Under the pieces are notes generated by a model, which was given only the letters and a program-made list of their open reading frames with translations, had not been told where the DNA came from and made no database searches. Both the position numbers and the translations under genes were made by a program. Below are positions 23,829 through 33,363 of a stretch of 64,000 nt of DNA, in pieces; positions within the stretch are counted from its first letter, which is position 1; the number at the start of each line of letters is the position of its first letter. Source of the DNA: Paractinoplanes maris. GTDB taxonomy: Bacteria; Actinomycetota; Actinomycetes; Mycobacteriales; Micromonosporaceae. The stretch lies in the NCBI RefSeq assembly GCF_023544465.1, contig NZ_JALPVL010000015.1, forward strand, positions 124,001-188,000, given 5' to 3'.

Positions 23829-26509
23829 AGACGGCGGAGATCAAGCGGCGCTATCTGGCGCATTTCGAGGCCAACGGGCACACGGTTGTGCCGAGTGCCC
23901 CGCTGCCCGCTATCGACGACCCCAACCTGCTCTTCATCAACGCCGGCATGGTGCAGTTCGTGCCGTATTTCCTGGGTCAGCGCACCCCGCCCTTCGACCG
24001 CGCGGTCAGCGTGCAGAAATGCATCCGGACGCCGGACATCGACGAGGTCGGCAAGACGTCCCGGCACGGCACGTTCTTCCAGATGAACGGCAACTTCTCG
24101 TTCGGCGACTACTTCAAAGAGGGCGCGATCAAGCTCGCCTGGGAGCTGGTCACCAAGCCGCAGACCGAGGGCGGTTACGGCCTCGACCCGGAGCGGATCT
24201 GGCCGACCGTCTTCCTGGACGACGACGAGGCGTACGCGCACTGGAAGGCGATCGGCGTCCCCGAGTCGCGGATCGTGCGCCGCAACGAGAAGGACAACTT
24301 CTGGTCGATGGGCATCCCCGGCCCGGCCGGTCCGTGCTCGGAGATCTTCTACGACCGCGGCCCGGAGTACGGCCGTGAGGGTGGCCCGGCGGTCGACGAG
24401 GACCGCTACATGGAGATCTGGAACCTGGTCTTCATGCAGTACGCGATCACCGACGTGAAGTCGAAGACGGACTTCACGATCACCGGCGACCTGCCCCACA
24501 AGAACATCGACACCGGCATGGGCCTGGAGCGCGTCGCCTCGGTCCTGCAGGGCGTCGACAACCTGTACGAGATCGACGAGGTCCGCCCGATCCTGCAGCG
24601 CGCGGCCGAGATGACCGGCAAGCAGTACGGCGTCCACTCCGGTCACGTTGCCGGCGAGTCGCACCCCGACGACGTACGCCTGCGGGTGATCGCCGACCAC
24701 GTGCGCACCGCGCTGATGCTGATCGGCGACGGCGTCACGCCCAGCAACGAGGGTCGGGGTTACGTGCTGCGGCGGATCATGCGCCGGGCGATCCGGTCGA
24801 TCCGCCTGCTGGGCTGGCAGGCGCCGGCGCTGCCCGAGCTGCTGCCGGTGGCCCGCGACTGCATGGCGCCGTCGTACCCCGAGCTGGCCGAGGAGTTCGG
24901 CCGGATCTCGACCTACGCGTACGCGGAGGAGGACGCGTTCCTCTCCACGCTGCGGGCGGGCACGACGATCCTGGACACGGCGATCAGCGACACGCGGGCC
25001 AAGGGTGGCCGGAAGCTGTCCGGGTCGCAGGCGTTCCAGCTGCACGACACCTACGGCTTCCCGATCGACCTGACCCTCGAGATCGCGCAGGAGCAGGGCC
25101 TCGACGTCGACCAGGACGGTTTCCGCCGGCTCATGGCCGACCAGCGGTCCCGGGCCAAGGCCGACGCGGCCGCGCGCAAGACGGGTCACGCCGACCTGAG
25201 TGCCTACCGCAACGCGCTGGACGCGGGCGGCCCGGTGGAGTTCACCGGCTACCAGGAAGTGCAGCGGGAGTCGCGGGTCCGCTCGCTGATCGGCAACGGT
25301 GGCGCGCTCGAGGTGGCCGGCGAGGGTGAGTTCGTCGAGCTGGTGCTCGACACGACGCCGTTCTATGCCGAGGGCGGTGGCCAGCAGGCCGACACCGGCA
25401 TCATCAAGGTCGGCGGCGGCCAGGTCGAGGTCGTCGACGTGCAGCAGCCCGTCCCGGGGCTGATCGTGCACAAGGCGCGGGTGATCCGGGGTGAGGTGCG
25501 CACGGGCGAGTCGGCCGAGGCCGAGATCGACGTGACCCGCCGCAAGGCCATCTCGCGCTCGCACACGGCGACCCACCTGATCCACCAGACGATGCGTGCG
25601 TTCCTGGGCGAGTCGGCGACCCAGGCCGGCTCGTTGAACGCTCCGGGCCGGCTGCGGTTCGACTTCAACACACCGGGGGCCGTCTCGCCCGCGGTGCTGC
25701 ACGACGTCGAGCAGCAGGTGAACGAGGTGCTGTTGCGTGACCTCGAGGTCCACGCGTTCATCACCTCCCAGGAGGAAGCGCGCCGGCTGGGTGCGATGGC
25801 GCTGTTCGGAGAGAAGTACGGCGACGAGGTCCGGGTGGTTGAAGTCGGCGACTACGCGCGTGAGCTGTGTGGCGGCACGCACGTGGCCCGCTCGGGTCAG
25901 CTCGGCCTCGTCAAGATCCTCAACGAGCAGTCGATCGGCTCCGGTGTGCGCCGCGTGGAGGCCCTGGTCGGCATCGACGCGTTCGGGTTCCTGGCCAAGG
26001 AGCACCTGCTGGTCAGCCGTCTGGCCGAGATGTTCCGGGTGCCCGGCGACCAGGTCGCCGAGCGGGTTGAGCAGACGGTCACCGCGCTGCGCGACGCCGA
26101 GAAGGAGCTCGAGAAGATGCGGGCCCAGCTGGTGCTGGGCGGCGCCGGCACGCTGGCCGCGCAGGCCCGTGACCTGCGCGGGGTGGCGTTCGTCGGCACC
26201 GAGGCGCCCGAGGGCGCGGCCGGCAACGACGTGCGTACGCTGGCTCAGGAGATCCGTGGCAAGATCGACGCCGCCCGCCCGGCGGTCGTCGCGGTGGCGG
26301 CCCGGTCGAACGGCAAGGCGTCGCTGATCGTGGCGATCAACGCGGCGGCGAAGGCCAAGGGCCTGTCCGCGGCCGACCTGGTCAAGGGCGCGCTGTCCGG
26401 CCGGGGTGGCGGCAACGCCGACCTGGCGCAGGGTGGCGGGCTCCCGGCCGATCAGGTGCCGGTGCTCCTGGCGGCGGTCGAGACGGCGGTGGACGAGACC
26501 GCCGGATAA
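23825..26509 (+). CDS. alaS: Alanyl-tRNA synthetase
   Basis: A class II synthetase charging tRNA-Ala, with trans-domain editing of misactivated Ser and Gly. The 894-residue product is full length. It opens with KTAEIKRRYLAHFEANGH and the motif 1-2 region (LFINAGMVQFVPYFLG, RHGTFFQMNGNFSFGDYF), then motif 3 (NIDTGMGLERVASVLQG). The editing domain has the zinc-binding HTATHLIH and CGGTHVARSG motifs, and the C-Ala domain has a Gly-rich end (GRGGGNADLAQGGG). It overlaps the upstream small gene by four bases. Confidence 0.97.
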   Translation: MKTAEIKRRYLAHFEANGHTVVPSAPLPAIDDPNLLFINAGMVQFVPYFLGQRTPPFDRAVSVQKCIRTPDIDEVGKTSRHGTFFQMNGNFSFGDYFKEGAIKLAWELVTKPQTEGGYGLDPERIWPTVFLDDDEAYAHWKAIGVPESRIVRRNEKDNFWSMGIPGPAGPCSEIFYDRGPEYGREGGPAVDEDRYMEIWNLVFMQYAITDVKSKTDFTITGDLPHKNIDTGMGLERVASVLQGVDNLYEIDEVRPILQRAAEMTGKQYGVHSGHVAGESHPDDVRLRVIADHVRTALMLIGDGVTPSNEGRGYVLRRIMRRAIRSIRLLGWQAPALPELLPVARDCMAPSYPELAEEFGRISTYAYAEEDAFLSTLRAGTTILDTAISDTRAKGGRKLSGSQAFQLHDTYGFPIDLTLEIAQEQGLDVDQDGFRRLMADQRSRAKADAAARKTGHADLSAYRNALDAGGPVEFTGYQEVQRESRVRSLIGNGGALEVAGEGEFVELVLDTTPFYAEGGGQQADTGIIKVGGGQVEVVDVQQPVPGLIVHKARVIRGEVRTGESAEAEIDVTRRKAISRSHTATHLIHQTMRAFLGESATQAGSLNAPGRLRFDFNTPGAVSPAVLHDVEQQVNEVLLRDLEVHAFITSQEEARRLGAMALFGEKYGDEVRVVEVGDYARELCGGTHVARSGQLGLVKILNEQSIGSGVRRVEALVGIDAFGFLAKEHLLVSRLAEMFRVPGDQVAERVEQTVTALRDAEKELEKMRAQLVLGGAGTLAAQARDLRGVAFVGTEAPEGAAGNDVRTLAQEIRGKIDAARPAVVAVAARSNGKASLIVAINAAAKAKGLSAADLVKGALSGRGGGNADLAQGGGLPADQVPVLLAAVETAVDETAG

Positions 26510-26578
26510 CGAATTTGGCCGCCTTAAGTCTGCTTTAGGGCTGGTGGTCGAGGCGGTTGGACGGGGGAGGGTGGCCGG

Positions 26579-27037
26579 ATGAGCGCATGGTCGCGGGGTA
26601 GGCGACTGGGCGTCGATGTCGGTAAGGTGCGCGTCGGGGTCGCGATCAGCGATCCTGACGGGATCCTGGCCACCCCCCTGGTCACGGTGCCCCGTGACAT
26701 GGGCGCGGCAGCCGATGCCGTGCCCGGCGACATAGCTGAGCTCGTCCGTCTCGTGGGGGAACACGAGGCGGTGCAGATCGTGGTGGGGCTTCCGGTTCGC
26801 CTGAACGGGGCCGAGGGACCCGCCGCCATCGACATCCGGGCGTACGCCGGGAGACTGGCGTCCGCGGTCGGCGAGGTGCCGATCGTGCTGACCGACGAAC
26901 GGATGTCGACCGTGGTCGCAACCCGTAGGCTGGCCGAACGTGGCGTCCGGGGGAAGCGTCAACGGGCGGTCGTCGACCAGGCGGCCGCGGTGGAGATCCT
27001 GCAGAGCTGGCTGGACGCGCAGCGGAGGCAGAGATGA
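26579..27037 (+). CDS. ruvX: Holliday junction resolvase-like RuvX (YqgF)
   Basis: An RNase H-fold putative nuclease of 152 residues. Conserved acidic motifs are present in order: GVDVGKVRVGVAISD, then VVGLPVRLNG, then LTDERMSTVVATRRL and a final DQAAAVEILQSWLD. Family members resolve recombination intermediates or process pre-16S rRNA; which applies here is not shown. GGGGAGGG precedes the ATG. Its stop overlaps the mltG start (ATGA). Confidence 0.92.
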   Translation: MSAWSRGRRLGVDVGKVRVGVAISDPDGILATPLVTVPRDMGAAADAVPGDIAELVRLVGEHEAVQIVVGLPVRLNGAEGPAAIDIRAYAGRLASAVGEVPIVLTDERMSTVVATRRLAERGVRGKRQRAVVDQAAAVEILQSWLDAQRRQR

Positions 27038-28230
27038 TCGACGAGCTGGACCTGGCTTTTGACGAGCATGCCGAGAAGGGCAAGCCTCGTCACCGGCGGG
27101 GAGCCCGGGGCGCCAAGAAGGGCACGGGCAAGTCCGGCATCGCCTTCGTCATGGCGTTTGTCCTGCTTGCCGCGCTCGGTGGTGGCGTGTATTTCGGCTA
27201 CAACAAGGTCAAGGGCTTCTTCACCGCCGCCGACTACGACGGCACGGGCGGCGAGGCCATCCAGGTCTCGATCGAGAAGAACGCGACTCTGACCGACATC
27301 GGCAACGTCCTGGTCGAGGCCGACGTCGTCAAGAGCACCAAAGCCTTCGTGAACGCCGCGGACGAGAACCCCAAGGGCAAGAACGTCCAGTCCGGCACCT
27401 ACAACCTGAAGAAGCAGATGTCGGCCGAGAGCGCCGTGACCCTGCTTCTCGACCCGAAGGCGCGGGTCACCAGGGGTCTGACCCTTCGCGAGGGTCTGAC
27501 CATGATGCAGACGTTCGACCTGCTCGCCAAGGCCACCAAGATCCCGGTCGACGACTTCGTCGAGGCGGCCAAGGACCCCGAGGATCTGGGCGTGCCCAGC
27601 TTCTGGTTCAACCGGCGCGACAACAAGCAGGCCAAGAAGTCGGTCGAGGGCTTCCTGTTCCCCGACACGTACGAGTTCGACCCCAAGCTCGACGCCAAGG
27701 GCGTGCTCGAGGTCATGGTGGCCAAGTTCATGGACACCACCGCCGAGCTCGGCTTCGTCGACACGGTGCAGAAAAATCTGTCGGTCTCGCCGTTCGAGGC
27801 GCTGATCGTGGCCTCGCTGGCCCAGGCCGAGTCCGGCGCCGCGGCCGACACGCCGAAGATCGCCCGGGTCGCCTACAACCGCACGTACAAGCAGAAGCCG
27901 GCCATGCCGCTGCAGTTCGACGTCACCGCGAACTACTGGCTCCAGCTCAAGGGCAGCGCGGCCAAACACTCGGGTCAGCTCTCGCCGCAGGAGCTGAACG
28001 ACCCGAAGAACCCGTACAACTCGGTGAGCCAGACCGGCCTGACCCCGGGCCCGATCGACAACCCGGGCAAGGCCGCGCTCGAGGCGGCCATGAAACCGGC
28101 CACCGGCCCCTGGCTGTTCTTCGTCGCCGTCGACAAGAAGGGCAACTCGGCCTTCGCGGTCACCGACGCCGAGCACGAGAAGAACATCGACAAGGCGTGC
28201 GCCAACGGCATCCAGCTGCAGTGCGACTAA
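27034..28230 (+). CDS. mltG: Endolytic murein transglycosylase MltG (YceG-like)
   Basis: A membrane-anchored enzyme that cuts nascent peptidoglycan strands. A basic cytoplasmic N terminus is followed by one transmembrane helix (about residues 35-55) and an exterior LysM-like segment (ATLTDIGNVLVEADVV) with the YceG catalytic domain. In ASLAQAESG the glutamate (about residue 266) aligns with the conserved catalytic Glu. PGPIDNPGKAALEAAMKPA near the end is diagnostic. Lysine is unusually common for a protein in this window. It sits between ruvX and aroE, the standard actinobacterial order. Confidence 0.93.
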   Translation: MIDELDLAFDEHAEKGKPRHRRGARGAKKGTGKSGIAFVMAFVLLAALGGGVYFGYNKVKGFFTAADYDGTGGEAIQVSIEKNATLTDIGNVLVEADVVKSTKAFVNAADENPKGKNVQSGTYNLKKQMSAESAVTLLLDPKARVTRGLTLREGLTMMQTFDLLAKATKIPVDDFVEAAKDPEDLGVPSFWFNRRDNKQAKKSVEGFLFPDTYEFDPKLDAKGVLEVMVAKFMDTTAELGFVDTVQKNLSVSPFEALIVASLAQAESGAAADTPKIARVAYNRTYKQKPAMPLQFDVTANYWLQLKGSAAKHSGQLSPQELNDPKNPYNSVSQTGLTPGPIDNPGKAALEAAMKPATGPWLFFVAVDKKGNSAFAVTDAEHEKNIDKACANGIQLQCD

Positions 28231-28240
28231 TCTGGTCGGC

Positions 28241-29080
28241 GTGACCGCGCTCTCGTCCCGCCGGGCCGCCGTGTGCGGCCGGCCGATCGCGCACTCGTTG
28301 TCGCCAGTGATCCACAACGCCGGTTTCGCCGCGGCCGGGCTGGCCGGCTGGGCCTATTCGTCCTTCGAGTGTGCCGAGCCCGACCTGGCCGCGCTGGTCG
28401 GCGGGCTCGGGCCCGAGTGGGCCGGGCTGTCGCTGACGATGCCGCTCAAGGAAGAGGCTCTGCGGCTGGCCACGGTGGCGACGCCGGTCGCGGTCGCGAT
28501 CGGGGCGGCCAACACCCTCGTACGGCGATCGGACGGCAGCTGGCAGGCCGACAACACCGACGTGACGGGCATGGTGCGGGTGCTGCAGGACGCCGGGCTC
28601 AAGCCCGCGCCCTCGGTGACGGTGCTGGGCGGGGGCGGCACGGCACGCGCCGCGCTGGCCGCCGCGGCCCAGCTCGGGGCCTCCGCGGTGACGGTCGTGA
28701 CCCGGCGGCTCGCCGCGTTCAGCGAGCTGGCGCCGGCCGCGGCCGCGCTGGGCATCACGCTGCTGAGCGTGCCCTGGGAGCGGGCCCCCGAGACGTTCCA
28801 GGCCGACGCGGTGATCTCCACGGTCCCCAAGGGCGCGGCCGACCATCTGGCCGGGGCGGTGAGCTGGCGCGACGGCACGGTGCTGTTCGACGCCCTCTAC
28901 GACCCGTGGCCGACACCCCTGGCCGCTTCGGCGCTGGCTCACGGCGTACCGGTCCTGTCCGGTCTTGACCTGTTGCTGGCCCAGGCGTTGAGCCAGTTCG
29001 AGCAGTTCACCGGCCTCAGCCCGGCCCCGGAGGACGCGATGCGCAGCGCGCTGCTCGAGGCGGCCGCCGCCCGGTCCTGA
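28241..29080 (+). CDS. aroE: Shikimate dehydrogenase
   Basis: It reduces 3-dehydroshikimate to shikimate with NADPH. Substrate-binding SLSPVIHNAGF, the catalytic lysine in TMPLKEE, NTDVTGM and the Rossmann loop VLGGGGTARAAL are all present, with DALYDPWPTPL near the end. The length of 279 residues is normal. It starts at GTG 28241, ten bases after the mltG stop, and leads into aroC and aroK. Confidence 0.93.
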   Translation: MTALSSRRAAVCGRPIAHSLSPVIHNAGFAAAGLAGWAYSSFECAEPDLAALVGGLGPEWAGLSLTMPLKEEALRLATVATPVAVAIGAANTLVRRSDGSWQADNTDVTGMVRVLQDAGLKPAPSVTVLGGGGTARAALAAAAQLGASAVTVVTRRLAAFSELAPAAAALGITLLSVPWERAPETFQADAVISTVPKGAADHLAGAVSWRDGTVLFDALYDPWPTPLAASALAHGVPVLSGLDLLLAQALSQFEQFTGLSPAPEDAMRSALLEAAAARS

Positions 29081-29146
29081 TTCCGCGAAGCGGGACGACG
29101 GCGGGGCCGCGACGGCTGGTGCCGGCGACGTGCCAGACTGTGACCC

Positions 29147-30325
29147 GTGTTGCGCTGGCTGACCGCAGGTGAATCGCACGGACCCGCCCTCGTCGCGTTG
29201 CTCGAGGGGGTGCCCGCCGGTGTCGAGGTGACCACCACCGAGATCGGGCGTGACCTCGCGCGCCGCCGGCTGGGTTATGGCCGCGGCGCCCGCATGAAAT
29301 TCGAGCAGGACGTCGTCGAGGTGATCGGCGGCATCCGGCACGGGCTCACGCTCGGCAGCCCGGTCGCGATCCGGGTGGCCAACTCCGAGTGGCCCAAGTG
29401 GGAGACGGTGATGGCGGCCGACCCGGTCGACCCCGAGGAGCTGGCCGCGCAGGCCCGCAACGCGCCGCTGACCCGCCCCCGGCCCGGCCACGCCGACCTG
29501 GCCGGCATGCAGAAATACGCGCACCACGACGCCCGCCCGATCCTCGAGCGGGCCAGCGCCCGCGAGACCGCCGCCCGGGTCGCCGTCGGCGTGGTCGCCA
29601 AAAACATGATCAAGCAGGCGCTCGGCATCGAGATCGTCTCCCACGTGATCGAGCTCGGGTCGGTCGCCGCCAAGAGCGGGCTGATCCCCACGCCCGAGGA
29701 TGCCGACCGGATCGACGCCGACCCGCTGCGCTGCCTCGACCCCGAGGCCAGCGCGCGCATGGTGGCCGAGGTCGACGCGGCCAAGAGCGACGCCGACACG
29801 CTGGGCGGCATCGTCGAGGTGCTGGCCTACGGCGTGCCCCCGGGCCTGGGGTCGCACGTGCAGTGGGACCGCAAGCTCGACGCGCGCCTGGCCGCCGCCC
29901 TGATGTCGATCCAGTCGGTCAAGGGCGTCGAGATCGGCGACGGCTTCACCCAGGCCCGCTCGCGCGGCTCGGTCGCCCACGACGAGATCATCCCCACCCC
30001 CGACGGCGTGAAGCGGGTGACCGACCGCGCCGGCGGCCTGGAGGGCGGCATCACCAACGGCGAGCCGCTGCGGGTGCGGGCCGCGCTCAAGCCCATCTCG
30101 TCGCTCAACCGGGCGCTGCAGACGATCGACATCACCACCGGCGAGGCGACCACGGCGATCAACCAGCGCTCCGACGTCGTGGCCGTGCCCGCCGGGGCCA
30201 TCGTCGCCGAGGCCATGGTCGCCCTGGTGCTGGCCGAGGCCGCGGTCGAGAAGTTCGGCGGCGACTCGGTGGGCGAGATCCAGCGCAACCTGGCCGGCTA
30301 CCTCGACACCCTGGTCATCCGCTGA
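29147..30325 (+). CDS. aroC: Chorismate synthase
   Basis: It makes chorismate from EPSP with reduced FMN, the last step of the shikimate trunk. The N terminus MLRWLTAGESHGPALVALLEG and the motifs RPGHADLAG, ASARETAARVAVG and FGGDSVGE are canonical. The length of 392 residues is normal. GTG 29147 has no strong ribosome binding site; CAGACT ends seven bases upstream, so a leaderless transcript is possible. Its stop overlaps the aroK ATG by one base. Confidence 0.95.
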   Translation: MLRWLTAGESHGPALVALLEGVPAGVEVTTTEIGRDLARRRLGYGRGARMKFEQDVVEVIGGIRHGLTLGSPVAIRVANSEWPKWETVMAADPVDPEELAAQARNAPLTRPRPGHADLAGMQKYAHHDARPILERASARETAARVAVGVVAKNMIKQALGIEIVSHVIELGSVAAKSGLIPTPEDADRIDADPLRCLDPEASARMVAEVDAAKSDADTLGGIVEVLAYGVPPGLGSHVQWDRKLDARLAAALMSIQSVKGVEIGDGFTQARSRGSVAHDEIIPTPDGVKRVTDRAGGLEGGITNGEPLRVRAALKPISSLNRALQTIDITTGEATTAINQRSDVVAVPAGAIVAEAMVALVLAEAAVEKFGGDSVGEIQRNLAGYLDTLVIR

Positions 30326-30825
30326 TGGCCCCGCGGGCCGTCTTCGTCGGAGCCCCCGGCGCCGGCAAGTCCACCGTCGGTGCCGCGGTGGCCGAGCTGC
30401 TCGGTGTCCCCTTCGCCGACGCCGATGCCGTCATCGAGGCCCGGGCCGGCAAGCCGATCCCCGAGATCTTCATCGACGACGGCGAAGAGACCTTCCGCGC
30501 CCTGGAGCGGGAGACGATCGCGGCGGCGCTCGAGGAGTTCGACGGCATCCTGGCCCTGGGCGGCGGCGCGATCCTGCACGAGGGCACGCGCGAGCTGCTG
30601 GCCAAGCACACCGTGGTCTATCTCTCGGTCGAGCTCAGCGACGCCGTGAAGCGGGTCGGGCTCGGCGCCGGCCGCCCCCTGCTGGCCATCAATCCGCGGG
30701 CCACGCTGAAATACCTGCTGGACCAGCGCCGGCCGCTCTACAAGTCGGTGGCCACCCACACGGTGGCGACCGACGGCCGCGACCCGCGGGAGATCGCCGT
30801 CGAAGTGGCTGATCTGCTGCGCTAG
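30325..30825 (+). CDS. aroK: Shikimate kinase
   Basis: It phosphorylates shikimate at the 3-hydroxyl with ATP. The P-loop GAPGAGKST is at residues 9-17, shikimate-binding DADAVIEARAGKPIPEIF follows, then LALGGGAILHE and the lid arginine region GAGRPLL. The 166-residue length is typical. Translational coupling to aroC is shown by the TGATG overlap. In most actinobacteria aroB follows directly; here a three-gene insert intervenes. Confidence 0.94.
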   Translation: MAPRAVFVGAPGAGKSTVGAAVAELLGVPFADADAVIEARAGKPIPEIFIDDGEETFRALERETIAAALEEFDGILALGGGAILHEGTRELLAKHTVVYLSVELSDAVKRVGLGAGRPLLAINPRATLKYLLDQRRPLYKSVATHTVATDGRDPREIAVEVADLLR

Positions 30826-30877
30826 TCGTCAGATCGGGTGATGGGCCGGCGTGCGAACGCCGTGGCAGTCTGCGCCC

Positions 30878-33334
30878 ATGAGTGAGATTGCGGCGGGTCT
30901 CGACCTCGGGGTCCGATCTCAGCTGCTCGAAGAACTGCGGCAGATGGCGGCCGGTGTCGACGACGGCGGCCGCGTGCTGTTCGTGGTGGGCGAGCGCGGC
31001 AGCGGCCGCTCGGAGACGTTGGCCGAGTTCGCGGCGGTCCTCCGCAAGGACCGTCGCCGCCCGGCCGTGGTCTGCTTCCGCTTCGACACTGCGTTCACCG
31101 TGGTTCCGGTGCCGGCCAAGGCCGGCGATGGCCGGGTGTCGGCGACCTTCGCGGCCGTCGGAGCCGTGGGCAGTGCAGCCGCGATGGTGCCCATCCTCGC
31201 GCCGTCCCTGGTGCCGGTCGCGTTGCTGGCTCAACTTGCCCAGGCTCTCGCCGACTCGCAGTCCGCGGCCCGCCAGCTCGCCGCGCTGAGCGACCGGCGA
31301 GAGGAGTTCGGCGAGCCGGACGACCTGCTCGCCACGCTGCGTATCGCCTGCCGGGCCGCACCCGTGATCTGCATCCTGGACGACTTCTCCCGCGCTGACC
31401 TGATCTGGTGGCGGCTGTTTCTGCGTGACGGCGCGGCCGAGTTGGCCCGGATGCCCGTGCTCATCGTCGCGGCCGTTGACACGACCCATCTGGATGCCGG
31501 TCTGGCCGCCCGCCATGAGGACTTGGCCGGGTCCCTCGCTCCGGGCTTCACGTCGGTCGTCCGGGTCGATCCCGCTCGGGCCGAGGAGGCCGAGGAACAG
31601 CTCGGCCCGATCGCCGAGCCGCTCCGCACCGATCTGATCGATCTGGTGGGAGGGAACGCGGGACTCATCGGAAGCCTGTGGCGGGAGCTGCTGCAGGACG
31701 GTGCAGTCGAGCTCGCCCACGGACGGTGGCGCTGGCGGCCGGGAAGCGCGCCGGGCCAAGGTAGTGACGGGGACTACCTGGGATTCGTACGGCAAGCCTT
31801 CGACCAGCGCATCCGGGAGCGTTGCGAGTCGCAAGAGCACCGTGATCTCGCCTGGGCCGTGGTGAGGATGGCGGCCATTGAGGGTGCCCGGTTCACGCCC
31901 GAGGCGGTCGTCACCGCCCTGCACCGTATCGGTCATGACGGCTTCGAGGAGGTGGAGCAGGGGATCGACTTCATCGACGACGTACTGGGCGCGCACAGCG
32001 GCTCGCCGGTGATCGATCTGGAGGAGCACGCCACGACGTGGCGGATCGGAGGCGCCGATCGATACGTCTATCAGGCCGGCTTCGTCAACCGGGGTCACGC
32101 CGAGGCGCTGCGCCGGTTCGGCCTGCATGCCGAGATGCGTGCTCAGTGGGCGACGGCCCTGGGCTTCGCGCTCGAGGACGTCTATGCGGGCGCCGTCGCC
32201 GCCATCTCGCCGGTATTGGTGTCGGTCTGGGAACAGGCCGGCGAGCCGGCGCGCGCCGCGTCAGCCCGGAAGCAAGGCACCGTGCTGGTGACGGAAGCTC
32301 GGTTGAGGTCACTCATGCGAGCCGAGGCGGTCGGCGCGATCGACCGGCTGGTGTACGTGGGCTATGCGGTGGATCATGCCGCGAGGATGACCCGGTCCGA
32401 TCCGCAGCGGGCCATCGAACTGGGCCGGAGCGCGCTCGAAGTCGCTCAGCAGACCAGGTCTTCCACCGCGGTCGCGACAGCTTTGCTCGCGATGATGAAT
32501 CCTCTTCGTGCGCTACGGCACTTCGCTGACGCTCTGCCGCTGGCCAAGTACGCGGCCGCGCTCCCCGGCGTCGATCCGTCCGTCCGCTGGAACGTCGACT
32601 ACAGTCTGGCGTCCTGCCAGCTCGGCATCGCCGAGTGCCGATGCCCGATCGACCACCTGTCCGAAGCGGCGGCCATCAGCGAGAACCTTCAGCGGACCGC
32701 CTCGTCGCCATCGGATCGTCGCTCGGCACTCGCTTTCACCGCCGATCTGATGACCGAACGGAAGCAGTTCGACCAGGCTCTTCCGGTGTTCCTGGAGTGT
32801 GCGAGCGCGGCCCGCAGCGTGGGGGATCTGATCGCCGCGCTCATCCTCGTTCGCCGCGCGGCTTTCGTGCTCGTCGAGATGCGACGTTTCGACGATGCCA
32901 TCGACGTGCTGCGGCAGGCCGCCGATCTCGCGCGGCAGGAAGGCGACAGCATCAGCGCCGCGGGAGTCCGCCACGAACACGCGTATGCCCTCTATCAAAA
33001 GGGCTCACTGGAGGAGTCACGGGCGCTGTTCACCGAGATCGCGGGTGATTGGGCCGAGCTCGGCTCGCAGGAGTATCTCGGTGGGTGTCTCGAGATGCTC
33101 GAGCTGATCGCGAGAGATCTGGGCCAAGCGGCCCTCGCGGCCGAGCTGCGCGAGATCGTCGCTGTGGCGCGGATGGACGAACCGGAGCGGGCAGCCCGCG
33201 CCGAGGAGGACCAGGATGCGGCCGGGCGCGCCGCGGCGCTCCGGGATCTGACGCCTCACCTTCAGCGGCTGCACGCCACGGCCGCCCGGACGTCCGGTGG
33301 TGCCCTCGCCGGTGTGATGGACGAGACGCCCTGA
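30878..33334 (+). CDS. AAA/STAND-like ATPase with C-terminal TPR repeats, unassigned
   Basis: An 818-residue protein with no assignable function. An N-terminal P-loop reads GERGSGRSE (residues 38-46), with arginine where Walker A normally has lysine. Walker B follows as VICILDDF (163-170). Between them lies an alanine-rich hydrophobic stretch (about 88-125). A winged-helix-like middle leads into a helical array resembling TPRs (about 480-780; for example DFDDAIDVLRQAADLARQEGD-like repeats). No effector domain (nuclease, TIR, protease) is visible. ATG 30878 fits a leaderless start, with CAGTCT about eight bases upstream. It splits the aro gene run and parts use more A/T-ending codons than its neighbours, suggesting acquisition. 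Confidence 0.75.
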   Translation: MSEIAAGLDLGVRSQLLEELRQMAAGVDDGGRVLFVVGERGSGRSETLAEFAAVLRKDRRRPAVVCFRFDTAFTVVPVPAKAGDGRVSATFAAVGAVGSAAAMVPILAPSLVPVALLAQLAQALADSQSAARQLAALSDRREEFGEPDDLLATLRIACRAAPVICILDDFSRADLIWWRLFLRDGAAELARMPVLIVAAVDTTHLDAGLAARHEDLAGSLAPGFTSVVRVDPARAEEAEEQLGPIAEPLRTDLIDLVGGNAGLIGSLWRELLQDGAVELAHGRWRWRPGSAPGQGSDGDYLGFVRQAFDQRIRERCESQEHRDLAWAVVRMAAIEGARFTPEAVVTALHRIGHDGFEEVEQGIDFIDDVLGAHSGSPVIDLEEHATTWRIGGADRYVYQAGFVNRGHAEALRRFGLHAEMRAQWATALGFALEDVYAGAVAAISPVLVSVWEQAGEPARAASARKQGTVLVTEARLRSLMRAEAVGAIDRLVYVGYAVDHAARMTRSDPQRAIELGRSALEVAQQTRSSTAVATALLAMMNPLRALRHFADALPLAKYAAALPGVDPSVRWNVDYSLASCQLGIAECRCPIDHLSEAAAISENLQRTASSPSDRRSALAFTADLMTERKQFDQALPVFLECASAARSVGDLIAALILVRRAAFVLVEMRRFDDAIDVLRQAADLARQEGDSISAAGVRHEHAYALYQKGSLEESRALFTEIAGDWAELGSQEYLGGCLEMLELIARDLGQAALAAELREIVAVARMDEPERAARAEEDQDAAGRAAALRDLTPHLQRLHATAARTSGGALAGVMDETP

Positions 33335-33363
33335 TCGCGGCGCGACGGGACAAGACTGAGCGC

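Noticed and set aside
23621..26962. 1113-residue open frame antisense to alaS and ruvX
   Set aside because: It is a shadow frame spanning two well-supported genes, with no ribosome binding site or domain.
30878..33334. Avs/STAND anti-phage defence protein
   Set aside because: There is no effector domain (nuclease, TIR, protease), the Walker A lysine is replaced, and the neighbours are not defence genes. Kept only as an unassigned ATPase.
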